Origin: a virus
Direction: 5' to 3' (one strand)
IMG/VR virus record: IMGVR_UViG_3300037504_000230
Location: 1-56,801 of that record
Length of the DNA: 56,801 nucleotides
Positions within the stretch are counted from its first letter, which is position 1. Every line of letters begins with the position of its first letter. A model generated the notes under the pieces. The model saw nothing but the letters and a program-made list of their open reading frames with translations, searched no databases and was not told the origin of the DNA. Both the position numbers and the translations under genes were made by a program. Shown here piece after piece: positions 40,304 through 47,276 of the stretch.

Positions 40304-41507
40304 TCTCGTTCCCCCACGCACGCCATCCCTCTCGTTCATTCCTGGCGAAAAGTTCAATATATGGGCCTTCGTAGCACCGCTCTATGTCAGCGTAGACACC
40401 ATGCGGTTTCGCGCTATGTCGCGTCACATCGGCCTCTATGATGCTGTCTAGCTTTTCGCTAGGGTGCATACCCGACCCACGCACGCCGATTAAGAGCAAC
40501 TCATGCCGCGTGCGCACAAACCATCCCATACCAGGCGCGCGGCCCTTAACCCACACACGACTGGCCTTATACTCGAATCCCCATGTCTTCATAACTTCCA
40601 AGGCTTCTGGAATTAGTGGTGATGTAGCCCATAAAAAAAGCACGCTGCGATCCATTGCTAAGTCTCGGATCGGTAGCATGCATAATTCCTTTTGACTCAT
40701 AGTTGGGTAGTGACTCTCCGCACTCTGATTGAATCCGCTGTTGCTATATTGCCATGGCGGATCCGCGTACAGTACGCGGTATTTCCCCGTAGGCGGTTCT
40801 GGTTCTGGTATGCTGGCGCGTTGCCGCTTCTGGATTTCACGTTTAGCGCTTGCAGGCGAACGCTTGCCACCCACCACCTCTTTAATGAGGTCTGGATTAT
40901 CGGGCGCGGCCTCGGCTAGTTCTACGGTATCTTTCTTAGTCAGCCTCACATCCGCGCCAAGGATCGCGTCACGCGCCCCCGGCCCTGCGACGCTGGCTAT
41001 ATTGTCCACTGCCTCAGCGTAATCGGCGTCGCGCCTAACCGTGGGCGCGCTCACCCCGGTTTGGGCTGCTATGCGGTCGGCGGTGTGTAAGCTCTGATCA
41101 TTTTGATCAGAGCTTTTCCCCTTCATGGACCCTGCCTCATGTGGGCTTTTCTTTTCCTCAGCATACAACTTCCCCCTTAAGTACGCGCTCTGCTGCGGCG
41201 TCAGGTTCCGTCGCCCCAACTGGTTCAGGATCACCCACCGTTTCGCAGCCTCAAGTCCTGGCAATGAAACGGTAACGATCTGGTAATCAAGCCCATAGTT
41301 TTTCGCAATGCCTAGCCGGTTATGCCCGTCCAGGATCGCGCCGCGCTCACGCCACACCACAAGCGGATCGCGTATACCCTCACTGAGGATGTTCGCCTTT
41401 AACTGCTCATGCTCTGACTTGCGTAAAGGCGGTATAAGTTCCTGAATCTCGGTAACCACGGCGGGGTGATCGCCGAGTACTTCACCGGTGTCCCTGTTGA
41501 CTATCAT
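40296..41507 (-). CDS. ParB domain fused to MT-A70-type adenine methyltransferase
   Basis: 403 residues. Residues 20-110 hold a ParB domain with an intact DGHNR motif (60-64). A helical linker with a helix-turn-helix (TADRIAAQTGVSAPTVRRDADY) follows. From about 240 an MT-A70 domain has YADPPWQYSNSG (DPPW at 249-252) and LFLWATSP. It would methylate adenine N6 in DNA at sites bound by the ParB/HTH region, for protection or for replication control. No cognate restriction gene is nearby. Confidence 0.85.
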   Translation of the reverse strand: MIVNRDTGEVLGDHPAVVTEIQELIPPLRKSEHEQLKANILSEGIRDPLVVWRERGAILDGHNRLGIAKNYGLDYQIVTVSLPGLEAAKRWVILNQLGRRNLTPQQSAYLRGKLYAEEKKSPHEAGSMKGKSSDQNDQSLHTADRIAAQTGVSAPTVRRDADYAEAVDNIASVAGPGARDAILGADVRLTKKDTVELAEAAPDNPDLIKEVVGGKRSPASAKREIQKRQRASIPEPEPPTGKYRVLYADPPWQYSNSGFNQSAESHYPTMSQKELCMLPIRDLAMDRSVLFLWATSPLIPEALEVMKTWGFEYKASRVWVKGRAPGMGWFVRTRHELLLIGVRGSGMHPSEKLDSIIEADVTRHSAKPHGVYADIERCYEGPYIELFARNEREGWRAWGNEIG

Positions 41508-41863
41508 GCGTCACCCCAATCGTACTGGCCCCATAAAACATCCCATAAATGTGTTTCGTTAATAGCGAGATTAAACACTTCTACTGTCCTCTCGCTCGGA
41601 TCTTCTTTTGAGAGTTCGTTAATTATGCCGTCTGCCCATGCCGAAATATCACTGCCCTTAAAAATCATAATCTCAGGAGCCCCGTCATGGTCTACCGTGG
41701 CTACTACGCAATCACCATCAATCCACTCTCTCTGACTAGGATATCCACCATGGAATTGGAATCTAGCATCATCCAAGTCGCACAGGAACACATCAAACAT
41801 AAGCCTATAATTCTCCCTCAGTGAGTCTAAGTCTTTAAGATTCAAGTCTTTAGGCCATAACAT
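41504..41863 (-). CDS. Protein of unknown function under a structured leader
   Basis: 119 residues if started at ATG 41863, which has GAGGAGG upstream. An upstream extension to 41995 is open but crosses the inverted-repeat region and has no Shine-Dalgarno. Acidic protein with FQFHGGYPSQREWIDGDCVV and PEIMIFKGSDISAWADGII. First gene after the 42.0 kb leader. No family recognised. Confidence 0.6.
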   Translation of the reverse strand: MLWPKDLNLKDLDSLRENYRLMFDVFLCDLDDARFQFHGGYPSQREWIDGDCVVATVDHDGAPEIMIFKGSDISAWADGIINELSKEDPSERTVEVFNLAINETHLWDVLWGQYDWGDA

Positions 41864-41898
41864 AAATTTACCTACCTCCTCATGCTCATAAACATAAA

Positions 41899-42026
41899 AG
41901 CGCCCACTTTCAGTGAACGGTTTAGCGGCTCGCAGTAGGTTTTTACGCATGTGTTTCGTTGGCGGGACACATGCATATAACCGCAAACCGCCCACTGAAA
42001 AAGGGCGCTTCGTTTTTACCTACTGC
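41899..42026 (-). ncRNA. Pseudoknot-forming leader RNA (candidate riboswitch or regulatory RNA)
   Basis: On the minus strand, arms B (42010-41993 with 41916-41899; 16 of 18 matched), C (41990-41981 with 41928-41919) and D (41974-41967 with 41954-41947) nest. Arm A (42026-42018, GCAGTAGGT) pairs with 41940-41932 (ACCTACTGC), which lies inside that nest, so A crosses B and C. The two copies of the A strand are each flanked by AAAAACG or CGTAAAAA. It lies between a promoter and the start of the 119-residue gene. It does not match a riboswitch class that I recognise. Confidence 0.7.
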
Positions 42027-42078
42027 TGCCTGTTAAATTACCTCGGCGTCAGGGCCGCCACTCCCCTCCACCACCTCT

Positions 42079-42106
42079 ATTGTACCATGACTCTCGAAAT
42101 TGTAAA
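42079..42106 (-). promoter_or_regulatory. Sigma70-type promoter for the structured leader
   Basis: Minus-strand TTTACA (42106-42101), 16-base spacer, TACAAT (42084-42079) with CATGG before the -10. Transcription would begin near 42070 and run into the folded leader. Confidence 0.65.
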
Positions 42107-42114
42107 GGGTGGCA

Positions 42115-42342
42115 TTACACCACCCTAAACGCCCGACGCTTGACGCCCAACCGGAACCGCCTCCCCTCAGCTACCTCGAACGTCGCCTTAGTCGTCATGC
42201 CGTGGCATGACGGACTGCGCTCCAACGACGGCGTCCCATAGCGCTCGCGCATCCTCAGCAGCGCCTCGGCCATGTCGGCTACCGTGCACTGCGACGGGAC
42301 GGCGGTTGCGCCGCCGGGAAAGTCGATGCGGCGGTAGTGCAC
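42115..42342 (-). CDS. Small basic protein of unknown function
   Basis: 75 residues from GTG 42342. The frame stays open upstream towards 42397 without an ATG, so the true start could be a rare codon. Contains CTVADMAEALLRMRERYG and a basic end (FRLGVKRRAFRVV). It ends just before the promoter at 42079. Confidence 0.5.
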   Translation of the reverse strand: MHYRRIDFPGGATAVPSQCTVADMAEALLRMRERYGTPSLERSPSCHGMTTKATFEVAEGRRFRLGVKRRAFRVV

Positions 42343-42374
42343 GAGATCCGGTAGGTAGCGGCTGCGCCAGTACT

Positions 42375-42650
42375 CTACGATGCATTGTATGGCGCACCTC
42401 CTCTCCTCAAAAACCGTATCGCCTCGGCCAGCCGCCGCCCTTGCTGCGTCGTCAGCCGTCCTTCGTCTAGCGCGACCATGCCTGCATCTATAATAGCATT
42501 GGCCTCAGTGGCGCTGCTAATACTCGTGCCGTCCGGCAGGGCGTCCGTGAGGATGGCGACGACGGCCCCGGAGCGCGTGAGGTTATTACGTTCCGCATAG
42601 GCGTCAAGACGTGCGTAGAGATGGGCGGGCATACTGATAGACCTTATCAT
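42375..42650 (-). CDS. CopG/RHH-like DNA-binding protein
   Basis: 91 residues. MIRSISMPAHLYARLDAYAERNN followed by TRSGAVVAILTDAL is the ribbon-helix-helix pattern. The C-terminal half is helical. Its start overlaps the ASCH gene stop. It is a candidate regulator or ParR-like partner for the ParM protein (unproven). Confidence 0.65.
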   Translation of the reverse strand: MIRSISMPAHLYARLDAYAERNNLTRSGAVVAILTDALPDGTSISSATEANAIIDAGMVALDEGRLTTQQGRRLAEAIRFLRRGGAPYNAS

Positions 42651-43003
42651 AGCGCCACCACCTCGAAAAAGCCAAGCATACCCTTCATGGGATAAAACTC
42701 ATGCTGGCGTGCCTCACTCAGCATGAACCCGTGCGGCCCCATAAACCACGGCGACGCACTCTCCTCAACGACGTCTACCAGCTCGACGCTGCCGATGATA
42801 CCGCCGCGCGGATAACTCGACGGCGCGGGCAGCGATAGTCCGATCTCTGACTGGACCCATGCATAGCCCTCGTGATCGAACTTGAGGCTAGCATGGACCA
42901 GGAACCGCCCACGAAACGACGTGCGCCATGTGCGGTTCTCGATATCCTTGTAGCCCCTGGCGATTAGCGTCGCCCAGGGTTGTCTAATTGCCAGCGCCTT
43001 CAT
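42647..43003 (-). CDS. ASCH-domain protein
   Basis: 118 residues from ATG 43003 (GGGAGGCTGCT upstream). MKALAIRQPWATLIARGYKDIENR, RFLVHAS and GGIIGSVELVDVV are the classic ASCH signature. These proteins are thought to bind RNA or modified nucleosides; some are ribonucleases. In phages they often occur among early genes. Confidence 0.85.
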   Translation of the reverse strand: MKALAIRQPWATLIARGYKDIENRTWRTSFRGRFLVHASLKFDHEGYAWVQSEIGLSLPAPSSYPRGGIIGSVELVDVVEESASPWFMGPHGFMLSEARQHEFYPMKGMLGFFEVVAL

Positions 43004-43239
43004 AGCAGCCTCCCTTGCCTCAGCGCTAGCGCCGCGTCTATGCGCTCCACCCGCCACTTGAATGGGCGGTAAAACTCCGCTAACTCCTCAGTTAAGCCCT
43101 TGCGTTCGCACTCCTCGACGAACGACAGGGCCTCGGCGCGCCAGCGCGCCAACTGCTCGCGGATAAAGTCCGCGTCGTTAGATGGGTTGCGTAGTGCGCG
43201 GATGAGGAAGTCCACGCGCTCGTTTATGCTACGCGTCAT
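43000..43239 (-). CDS. Small helical protein
   Basis: 79 residues from ATG 43239 (GGAGGAGGTTGGTC upstream). The long frame extending above this start is a shadow of the next gene. Helical throughout (ERVDFLIRALRNPSNDADFI). Function unknown. Confidence 0.65.
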   Translation of the reverse strand: MTRSINERVDFLIRALRNPSNDADFIREQLARWRAEALSFVEECERKGLTEELAEFYRPFKWRVERIDAALALRQGRLL

Positions 43240-43765
43240 GACCAACCTCCTCCAGGCACTCGCGGTGCCCGTAGGTTGCTGACCCATCGGGATACCAGCC
43301 CCATGTCCGTCCCCAGGTCTCCGGGGCCTCATACCAGTCCACCATGTCCAGCAGGAACCGGTGCTGGTCGTCGCGTGCGTAAACCGTGTCGCACCGCCGC
43401 CCGCAGACCTCGCAACTACCGTAACGGTCACTACCGTGTCCGGTGTTGCGGATATGGTAGCGGCGCGTGCCGCCGTCGCTGTATGTCCAGGCATCGAGGG
43501 TTGCCCAGCCTCGCGCCGTGTGATACAGCCGGACGACGCGTCCGTCGCGGGAGGCCCGGAGCTTAATGATATCGGCGGACGTGAGCATGATCTTACCGCC
43601 CGTACTGAGAATGATAATATCATTGCCATCCTCATGGACTTTCTCGCCCGCGAAGACTTCCCTAATATCGCGTATGTCATACGCCACATCGGCTTGCGCG
43701 CTCGTGATACGCACCGTCTCGCCCTCTAGTCGCTTGAGGGCGGCCATAACCTCTTGCCTATTCAT
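43229..43765 (-). CDS. Zinc-binding protein, paralogue 1
   Basis: 178 residues. The N-terminal half includes a beta-rich domain (NDIIILSTGGKIMLTSADI). The C-terminal half has a metal site: CEVCGRRC, then GWYPDGSATYGHRECLEEVG. The C-terminal domain, including YSDGGTRRYHIRNTG, is duplicated in the next gene. Function unknown. Confidence 0.65.
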   Translation of the reverse strand: MNRQEVMAALKRLEGETVRITSAQADVAYDIRDIREVFAGEKVHEDGNDIIILSTGGKIMLTSADIIKLRASRDGRVVRLYHTARGWATLDAWTYSDGGTRRYHIRNTGHGSDRYGSCEVCGRRCDTVYARDDQHRFLLDMVDWYEAPETWGRTWGWYPDGSATYGHRECLEEVGHDA

Positions 43766-44066
43766 TGCGCACCGCCTCAGATGCGTGCAGACCGGACGTC
43801 CATTCCTCCAAACAGCGCGGGTGCCCAGTGCGGTCCGGCTCGACTGGCCCCCATCCGTAGCGCTGGCCGCGCCTAATAAAGTCCGCGTGGCGATGGGCGT
43901 CTAGTTTGTACTGCACCCAAACACGGGCACGGTACACATGCTCACAGTACTCGCCGCATATCTCGCATGGCCCCAACTTTCCACTATTCCATCCGGTCGG
44001 CTCGATGACGTAACGGATCTGCCCGCCGTCTGTATACTTTACCTCATTCTCAATTAGCTGTAACAT
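43758..44066 (-). CDS. Zinc-binding protein, paralogue 2
   Basis: 102 residues from ATG 44066 (AAGGAGGAAACG upstream). YTDGGQIRYVIEPTG, CEICGEYCEHVY and GWGPVEPDRTGHPRCLEEW repeat the C-terminal domain of the preceding protein, so the two arose by duplication. It lacks the N-terminal domain. Confidence 0.65.
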   Translation of the reverse strand: MLQLIENEVKYTDGGQIRYVIEPTGWNSGKLGPCEICGEYCEHVYRARVWVQYKLDAHRHADFIRRGQRYGWGPVEPDRTGHPRCLEEWTSGLHASEAVRNE

Positions 44067-44259
44067 CGTTTCCTCCTTGTTCCCGCCAGCCTGGCGGGTA
44101 TAAACGCTGTAATGCTGGCGGCGCATCCATCCAGCCACGATACACCGCCAGCCGCTCAATTAGTTCACGTTCGTGGCCCTGCGCGCGTCGCCACGCCTCG
44201 CGTAACTCCTCTTGGGAGAGGTGACCGTATGTGCGCAGGGCCTCCGCCGCGTAAGTCAC
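44050..44259 (-). CDS. Small helical protein
   Basis: 69 residues from a GTG overlapping the preceding stop (GTGA). HLSQEELREAWRRAQGHERE and ERLAVYRGWMDAPPAL suggest a helical bundle. No family recognised. Confidence 0.55.
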   Translation of the reverse strand: MTYAAEALRTYGHLSQEELREAWRRAQGHERELIERLAVYRGWMDAPPALQRLYPPGWREQGGNDVTAN

Positions 44260-44573
44260 CGGCGTTTCCAGCCGCCGTTTCCGGTAGCGCTATAATACAG
44301 GCGTGGGACGACGGCTCGCTGCGGGCGTTTGCGCGCGACGATTTTTGCTATAGCCTCGCCGCGCTCGTCATCACACGAGAGCAGCACGCCGTCGCCGATG
44401 CCGACTACCCGGCTGCTGCCCTCGCACTCGACCACGTCAGCGCTCAATACTGGACGTAGTAGCATAAGGAGCATCCGGGCATTCAGGCGCAACTCGTCCG
44501 TATCATGGTACGTCTGCCCGCTGGCGGCCTGCTGTAATGCCGTCAAGTCTGATAGGTTCACCGCCCACGGCAT
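44256..44573 (-). CDS. Small protein of unknown function
   Basis: 105 residues from ATG 44573 (TGGAGGTGAAACT upstream). Middle region beta-rich (VVGIGDGVLLSCDDERGEAI), C-terminus basic. The upstream extension overlaps the membrane peptide frame and is not used. Confidence 0.6.
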   Translation of the reverse strand: MPWAVNLSDLTALQQAASGQTYHDTDELRLNARMLLMLLRPVLSADVVECEGSSRVVGIGDGVLLSCDDERGEAIAKIVARKRPQRAVVPRLYYSATGNGGWKRR

Positions 44574-44656
44574 AGTTTCACCTCCACTAGCCACACCAGC
44601 GCCCATGCGGGCGACAGGCAGGCTAGGATTGCGATTAAAAATAGAATCCACATCAT
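44558..44656 (-). CDS. Small hydrophobic membrane peptide
   Basis: 32 residues from ATG 44656 behind GGGGGTAGA, starting inside the stop of the zinc-ribbon gene (ATGATG). MMWILFLIAILACLSPAWAL is a transmembrane or signal-like segment followed by a charged end. It overlaps the next gene by 16 bases. Short phage membrane peptides are common as lysis or exclusion factors, but function is unknown. Confidence 0.5.
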   Translation of the reverse strand: MMWILFLIAILACLSPAWALVWLVEVKLCRGR

Positions 44657-44937
44657 TCTACCCCCAACATTACACAGTTCCCATCTTCAACTACGAAAAG
44701 CCGCCCACACTGACAGCATCTCATGAATGACTTCCATTTCGTGCAACCAAACGGATCGCGCGGCGTCCTCCCCTGCCACTTGTCGTAATTGAATATCCAC
44801 TCCTGTGGCTCGTCGCCACAGCAGTGCCTACCGCAATCCGGACAGATGGCTGTGAGTCCCTCTATCATTAGATAGTTCTCATGTTTCCTCACTACGTCCG
44901 CAAGTTCTTTGCGGATTTGCTCGTCAATCTTCCCCAT
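44653..44937 (-). CDS. Zinc-ribbon protein
   Basis: 94 residues from ATG 44937 (GGAGGAAAGTGAG upstream). CPDCGRHCCG and CCQCGRLFVVEDG form a ribbon. Function unknown. Confidence 0.65.
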   Translation of the reverse strand: MGKIDEQIRKELADVVRKHENYLMIEGLTAICPDCGRHCCGDEPQEWIFNYDKWQGRTPRDPFGCTKWKSFMRCCQCGRLFVVEDGNCVMLGVE

Positions 44938-44938
44938 C

Positions 44939-45292
44939 TCACTTTCCTCCTTCGGCGCGCCGCTCGAACTTAGCGCACGCGCCCTCAATTATATTGGCAG
45001 GCGTGACGGCGGCATATAACCACCACAGCCAGTGCCACGCCTGTGCTACATAATAGCCCACGTCGCCCCACTCTCCGGCGACATCACCGCTGGTCACTAC
45101 GGCCCCGACAACCTCAGATAACTCGCCGCGCTTCCAGCCGATGCGCGGCGTGCCTGGCCGTGCCCAGTCCCGGCACTCTTGGATGAGTAGCTTGCGGAGC
45201 GCCTTGACTGGCGTCGCGGGCCGCTCATTCCGTGAGGCCGCTATCCTGCGCGCGGCCTCACGGAGACGGGAGCGGCTGCAACTATGCGTCAT
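44939..45292 (-). CDS. MazG-like NTP pyrophosphatase
   Basis: 117 residues from ATG 45292. The region ELSEVVGAVVTSGDVAGEWGDV contains ExxE and ExxD (ELSE, EWGD) about 15 residues apart, the metal-binding pattern of all-alpha NTP pyrophosphatases. An end ANIIEGACAKFERRAEGG gives the Lys-Arg tail often seen there. It could clear unwanted or alarmone nucleotides, as MazG-type phage enzymes do. N-terminal basic region unclear. Confidence 0.65.
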   Translation of the reverse strand: MTHSCSRSRLREAARRIAASRNERPATPVKALRKLLIQECRDWARPGTPRIGWKRGELSEVVGAVVTSGDVAGEWGDVGYYVAQAWHWLWWLYAAVTPANIIEGACAKFERRAEGGK

Positions 45293-46028
45293 AGCCGTCA
45301 TCCTCGACCTCAGCAATACTCAGTCCCTCGGCCTCTATTGCGCGTAGGCGTTCTAGAGTGTCCGGCGCCCGGTAGCACGCCGGTGGATCGTCGTCCTCGA
45401 TCTTGATCCATCCGATGGCGCCATCGAATTCTGTGTCGCCATCGAATTCTGTGTCGCCATATGGATTCTGCTGGGATACCACACCCACGTGGCCGCTACC
45501 GTATGCGTGTAACTGCTCGCGCGCATACGAGAAGTCGTACTCGTGGATTTCCGCCTCTTCTACGGAGGCGTCAGGGCCATCAAAGTCCTCTGGGAAGTTC
45601 TCCCAAATCCGCTGGAGTAGCGGCGGGAGGTCTCCTATCCAGACGTTGACGGCGAACGGCTCGCCGTCGAGTTCGTCTGACATGCTGACATGAACGCCAG
45701 CGACTGTCGGGTAATCGCGGAGCTCTGGATCCCGCTCCTCGATTACCCGGTAGTCACGGCATCCGCTCATGCCCATGCGGACATCGACGGCGAAGCGGTG
45801 CTCGCGACCCTGGTGGGCCTTTGTGGCCCCATCCGCGAATTCGCAGCCTAGGGCGCTGACGACCGCACGTAAGACGCTCACGTGCGGCGCATTGCCGGTG
45901 AGGCGCTTGACCTTCAGGCGCCCAGACTGCGCCTCAAACGCAACTGCTATGCGGCCTCGCATAAAATAATAGCCCGAATCATCCTCAAACATCTTACCCC
46001 AATTAAAGTGCTTTACGAACCCCTTCAT
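45282..46028 (-). CDS. Protein of unknown function with tandem duplication
   Basis: 248 residues. ATG 46028 has AAGGAGGAATACG upstream. Contains a perfect 18-base tandem repeat (45420-45455) encoding GDTEFDGDTEFDG. The acidic C-terminus ends VEDDGYDA. It follows the first copy of the 79-base repeat. No family recognised. Confidence 0.65.
   Translation of the reverse strand: MKGFVKHFNWGKMFEDDSGYYFMRGRIAVAFEAQSGRLKVKRLTGNAPHVSVLRAVVSALGCEFADGATKAHQGREHRFAVDVRMGMSGCRDYRVIEERDPELRDYPTVAGVHVSMSDELDGEPFAVNVWIGDLPPLLQRIWENFPEDFDGPDASVEEAEIHEYDFSYAREQLHAYGSGHVGVVSQQNPYGDTEFDGDTEFDGAIGWIKIEDDDPPACYRAPDTLERLRAIEAEGLSIAEVEDDGYDA
45420..45455. repeat. 18-base tandem duplication
   Basis: Two perfect copies (45420-45437 and 45438-45455) in frame in the 248-residue gene, adding GDTEFD to the protein. 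Confidence 0.9.
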
Positions 46029-46051
46029 CGTATTCCTCCTTATTCATAGTC

Positions 46052-46130
46052 TTTAACTCCCCTCCCGCTTTCCCCGGACTTGGGACCGGCCTCGGTGCGG
46101 TTAGAGTCGGCCCTTGCGGGCCAGGACTCT
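46052..46130 (-). repeat. 79-base intercistronic repeat, copy 1
   Basis: Identical to 46415-46493. On the minus strand it starts with a stem AGAGTC-CT-GGCCC-GCAA-GGGCC-GACTCT (GNRA loop). A GC-rich fold follows, closed by CCGC/GCGG, and ends in GGGAGGGG. It fills the gap between the stop of 46131-46379 and the start of the 248-residue gene. It is probably a structured mRNA element. Confidence 0.95.
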
Positions 46131-46379
46131 TTACCCAATAAGCGCCTCTTGCACCGTCAGATGTGCCTGCTCTTCACTAGAGGCTATGACAAAACCATTC
46201 CACACAGAGTAAGGTGAGCCGGGAAGATCATAAACGAGAGTGTTAAATTCCCTCATTTGGACTAAATCAGATTTAGTGGGATCCTCTTTAGCAATAAATG
46301 CCTCGATCCTATCTTCTAGCAACCGACTTACACTGAAATAGTACCACTTTAAATCATTAACTTTATGTTGGCATTGCAT
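46131..46379 (-). CDS. Small protein of unknown function
   Basis: 82 residues, ATG 46379 with AAGGAGAGAACG upstream and a GGGCC hairpin before that. Sequence WYYFSVSRLLEDRIEAFIA and YSVWNGFVIASSEEQAHL. Its stop codon directly abuts the 79-base repeat. Confidence 0.65.
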   Translation of the reverse strand: MQCQHKVNDLKWYYFSVSRLLEDRIEAFIAKEDPTKSDLVQMREFNTLVYDLPGSPYSVWNGFVIASSEEQAHLTVQEALIG

Positions 46380-46392
46380 CGTTCTCTCCTTC

Positions 46393-46406
46393 GGGCCTCC
46401 CGGCCC
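46393..46406 (-). promoter_or_regulatory. Leader hairpin, copy 1
   Basis: Minus-strand GGGCC-GGGA-GGCCC, immediately before AAGGAGAGAACGATG. It is one of three variants of the same leader. Confidence 0.7.
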
Positions 46407-46414
46407 ACTTTAAG

Positions 46415-46493
46415 TTTAACTCCCCTCCCGCTTTCCCCGGACTTGGGACCGGCCTCGGTGCGGTTAGAGTCGGCCCTTGCGGGCCAGGACTCT
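46415..46493 (-). repeat. 79-base intercistronic repeat, copy 2
   Basis: Perfect copy of 46052-46130, placed between the stop of 46495-46722 and the leader hairpin of the 82-residue gene. Conservation with no mismatches is striking in a non-coding stretch. Confidence 0.95.
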
Positions 46494-46494
46494 C

Positions 46495-46722
46495 TTACCT
46501 TACAATAAATACCCCCTCTCGGAGTGTCTCTAAGTGCTCCCCTACCAGCAGGCTTTGTATAGACTCGGCTGCTTCCGCGTCACTCCTGCCGGAGACGTTC
46601 TTGATCACGTCACCAGCGCGCGGCCTCGTTTCCGCGTATTGTGGCGCTGGCGTTCTTACGTTAGCTCCCCGTGAAAATTTCCCCCATCCGCCACTATGCT
46701 CTCCTGCGTACTCCAGCTCCAT
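46495..46722 (-). CDS. Small protein of unknown function
   Basis: 75 residues from ATG 46722 (AAGGGAGAGAACG upstream, hairpin before that). Contains GEHSGGWGKFSRGANVRTPA and AESIQSLLVGEHLETL. An upstream extension in frame is rejected as it crosses the promoter. Confidence 0.6.
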   Translation of the reverse strand: MELEYAGEHSGGWGKFSRGANVRTPAPQYAETRPRAGDVIKNVSGRSDAEAAESIQSLLVGEHLETLREGVFIVR

Positions 46723-46736
46723 CGTTCTCTCCCTTC

Positions 46737-46751
46737 GGGCCTCTGTGGCCC
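46737..46751 (-). promoter_or_regulatory. Leader hairpin, copy 2
   Basis: Minus-strand GGGCC-ACAGA-GGCCC before AAGGGAGAGAACGATG. The loop differs from copy 1 while the stem is kept. Confidence 0.7.
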
Positions 46752-46778
46752 TGATTAGTTTTATCCTCAACTGTCTAT

Positions 46779-46784
46779 AGTATA
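46779..46784 (-). promoter_or_regulatory. Promoter -10 element
   Basis: Minus-strand TATACT within GTGGTATACTATAGACAG, the same as at 47744. Faces the 75-residue gene. No good -35; upstream lies the 77-base operator-like repeat. Confidence 0.6.
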
Positions 46785-46787
46785 CCA

Positions 46788-46864
46788 CGCGCATGTATAA
46801 ATCACGTGTAAAAAACCTATCAAACATGTATAAAATAGCCGTTTCTTGTATAAGTTTTTATACA
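46788..46864. repeat. 77-base duplicated operator-like region, copy 1
   Basis: Identical to 47834-47910. It holds repeated TGTATAA and inverted TTATACA words and CACGTG boxes, all upstream of leftward -10 elements. Likely binding region for a phage regulator or segregation/origin protein. Confidence 0.9.
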
Positions 46865-46892
46865 CGTGACATCTGTCACTTTGGGTCCCGGC

Positions 46893-47276
46893 CTATACCG
46901 GATACCCGTCGGAGCGGCGTTCTAGCCACTCCTCGACCTGCCCCCGCTCTGCCTCGATGCAGGTCGGGCACATGCATTGCCCAAGCTCTGTTGGCCTGAA
47001 CTCGGACCCACACCAGAGACATTCCCTAAGACTGTCCCGGTACACGCCCAGCGCAGCCTCCACGACGGCGCTCATAGTCGTGACCTCGGCCTCGGCCCGC
47101 TCCTCAACGAACGTGCGGGACGCCTGGCTTACGGTCACGTTAAGGTGGGCCTTGGTTTGCCGCCCGCGCGCCTCATTGTAGCACTCGCGGGAGCAGTAGA
47201 CACCCTTGCCGTCAGCGTGCTCTGACGGGTAGACATCGAACTCGACGCCGCAATTCTTGCACTTGACACTCTTCAT
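46893..47276 (-). CDS. RHH-like region between two zinc ribbons
   Basis: 127 residues from ATG 47276, which overlaps the GNAT stop (TAATG). N-terminal ribbon CKNCGVEFDV...YCSREC, a middle segment (HLNVTVSQASRTFVEERAEA, SAVVEAALGVYRDSL) with a ribbon-helix-helix look, and a second ribbon CLWCGSEFRP...CMCPTC. It may bind the operator repeats nearby (inference). Confidence 0.65.
   Translation of the reverse strand: MKSVKCKNCGVEFDVYPSEHADGKGVYCSRECYNEARGRQTKAHLNVTVSQASRTFVEERAEAEVTTMSAVVEAALGVYRDSLRECLWCGSEFRPTELGQCMCPTCIEAERGQVEEWLERRSDGYPV

Noticed and set aside
41864-41995. N-terminal extension of the 119-residue gene to ATG 41995
   Set aside because: It crosses the pseudoknot region and has no Shine-Dalgarno, while GAGGAGG supports the start at 41863.
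42188-42397. 69-codon frame beginning at ATG 42385/42397
   Set aside because: Arg/Pro-rich shadow of the 75-residue gene in another frame; no conserved features.
43240-43689. 450-base extension of the 79-residue gene
   Set aside because: Arg/Ser/Thr-rich shadow of the zinc-binding paralogue 1 gene; ATG 43239 has GGAGGAGG upstream.
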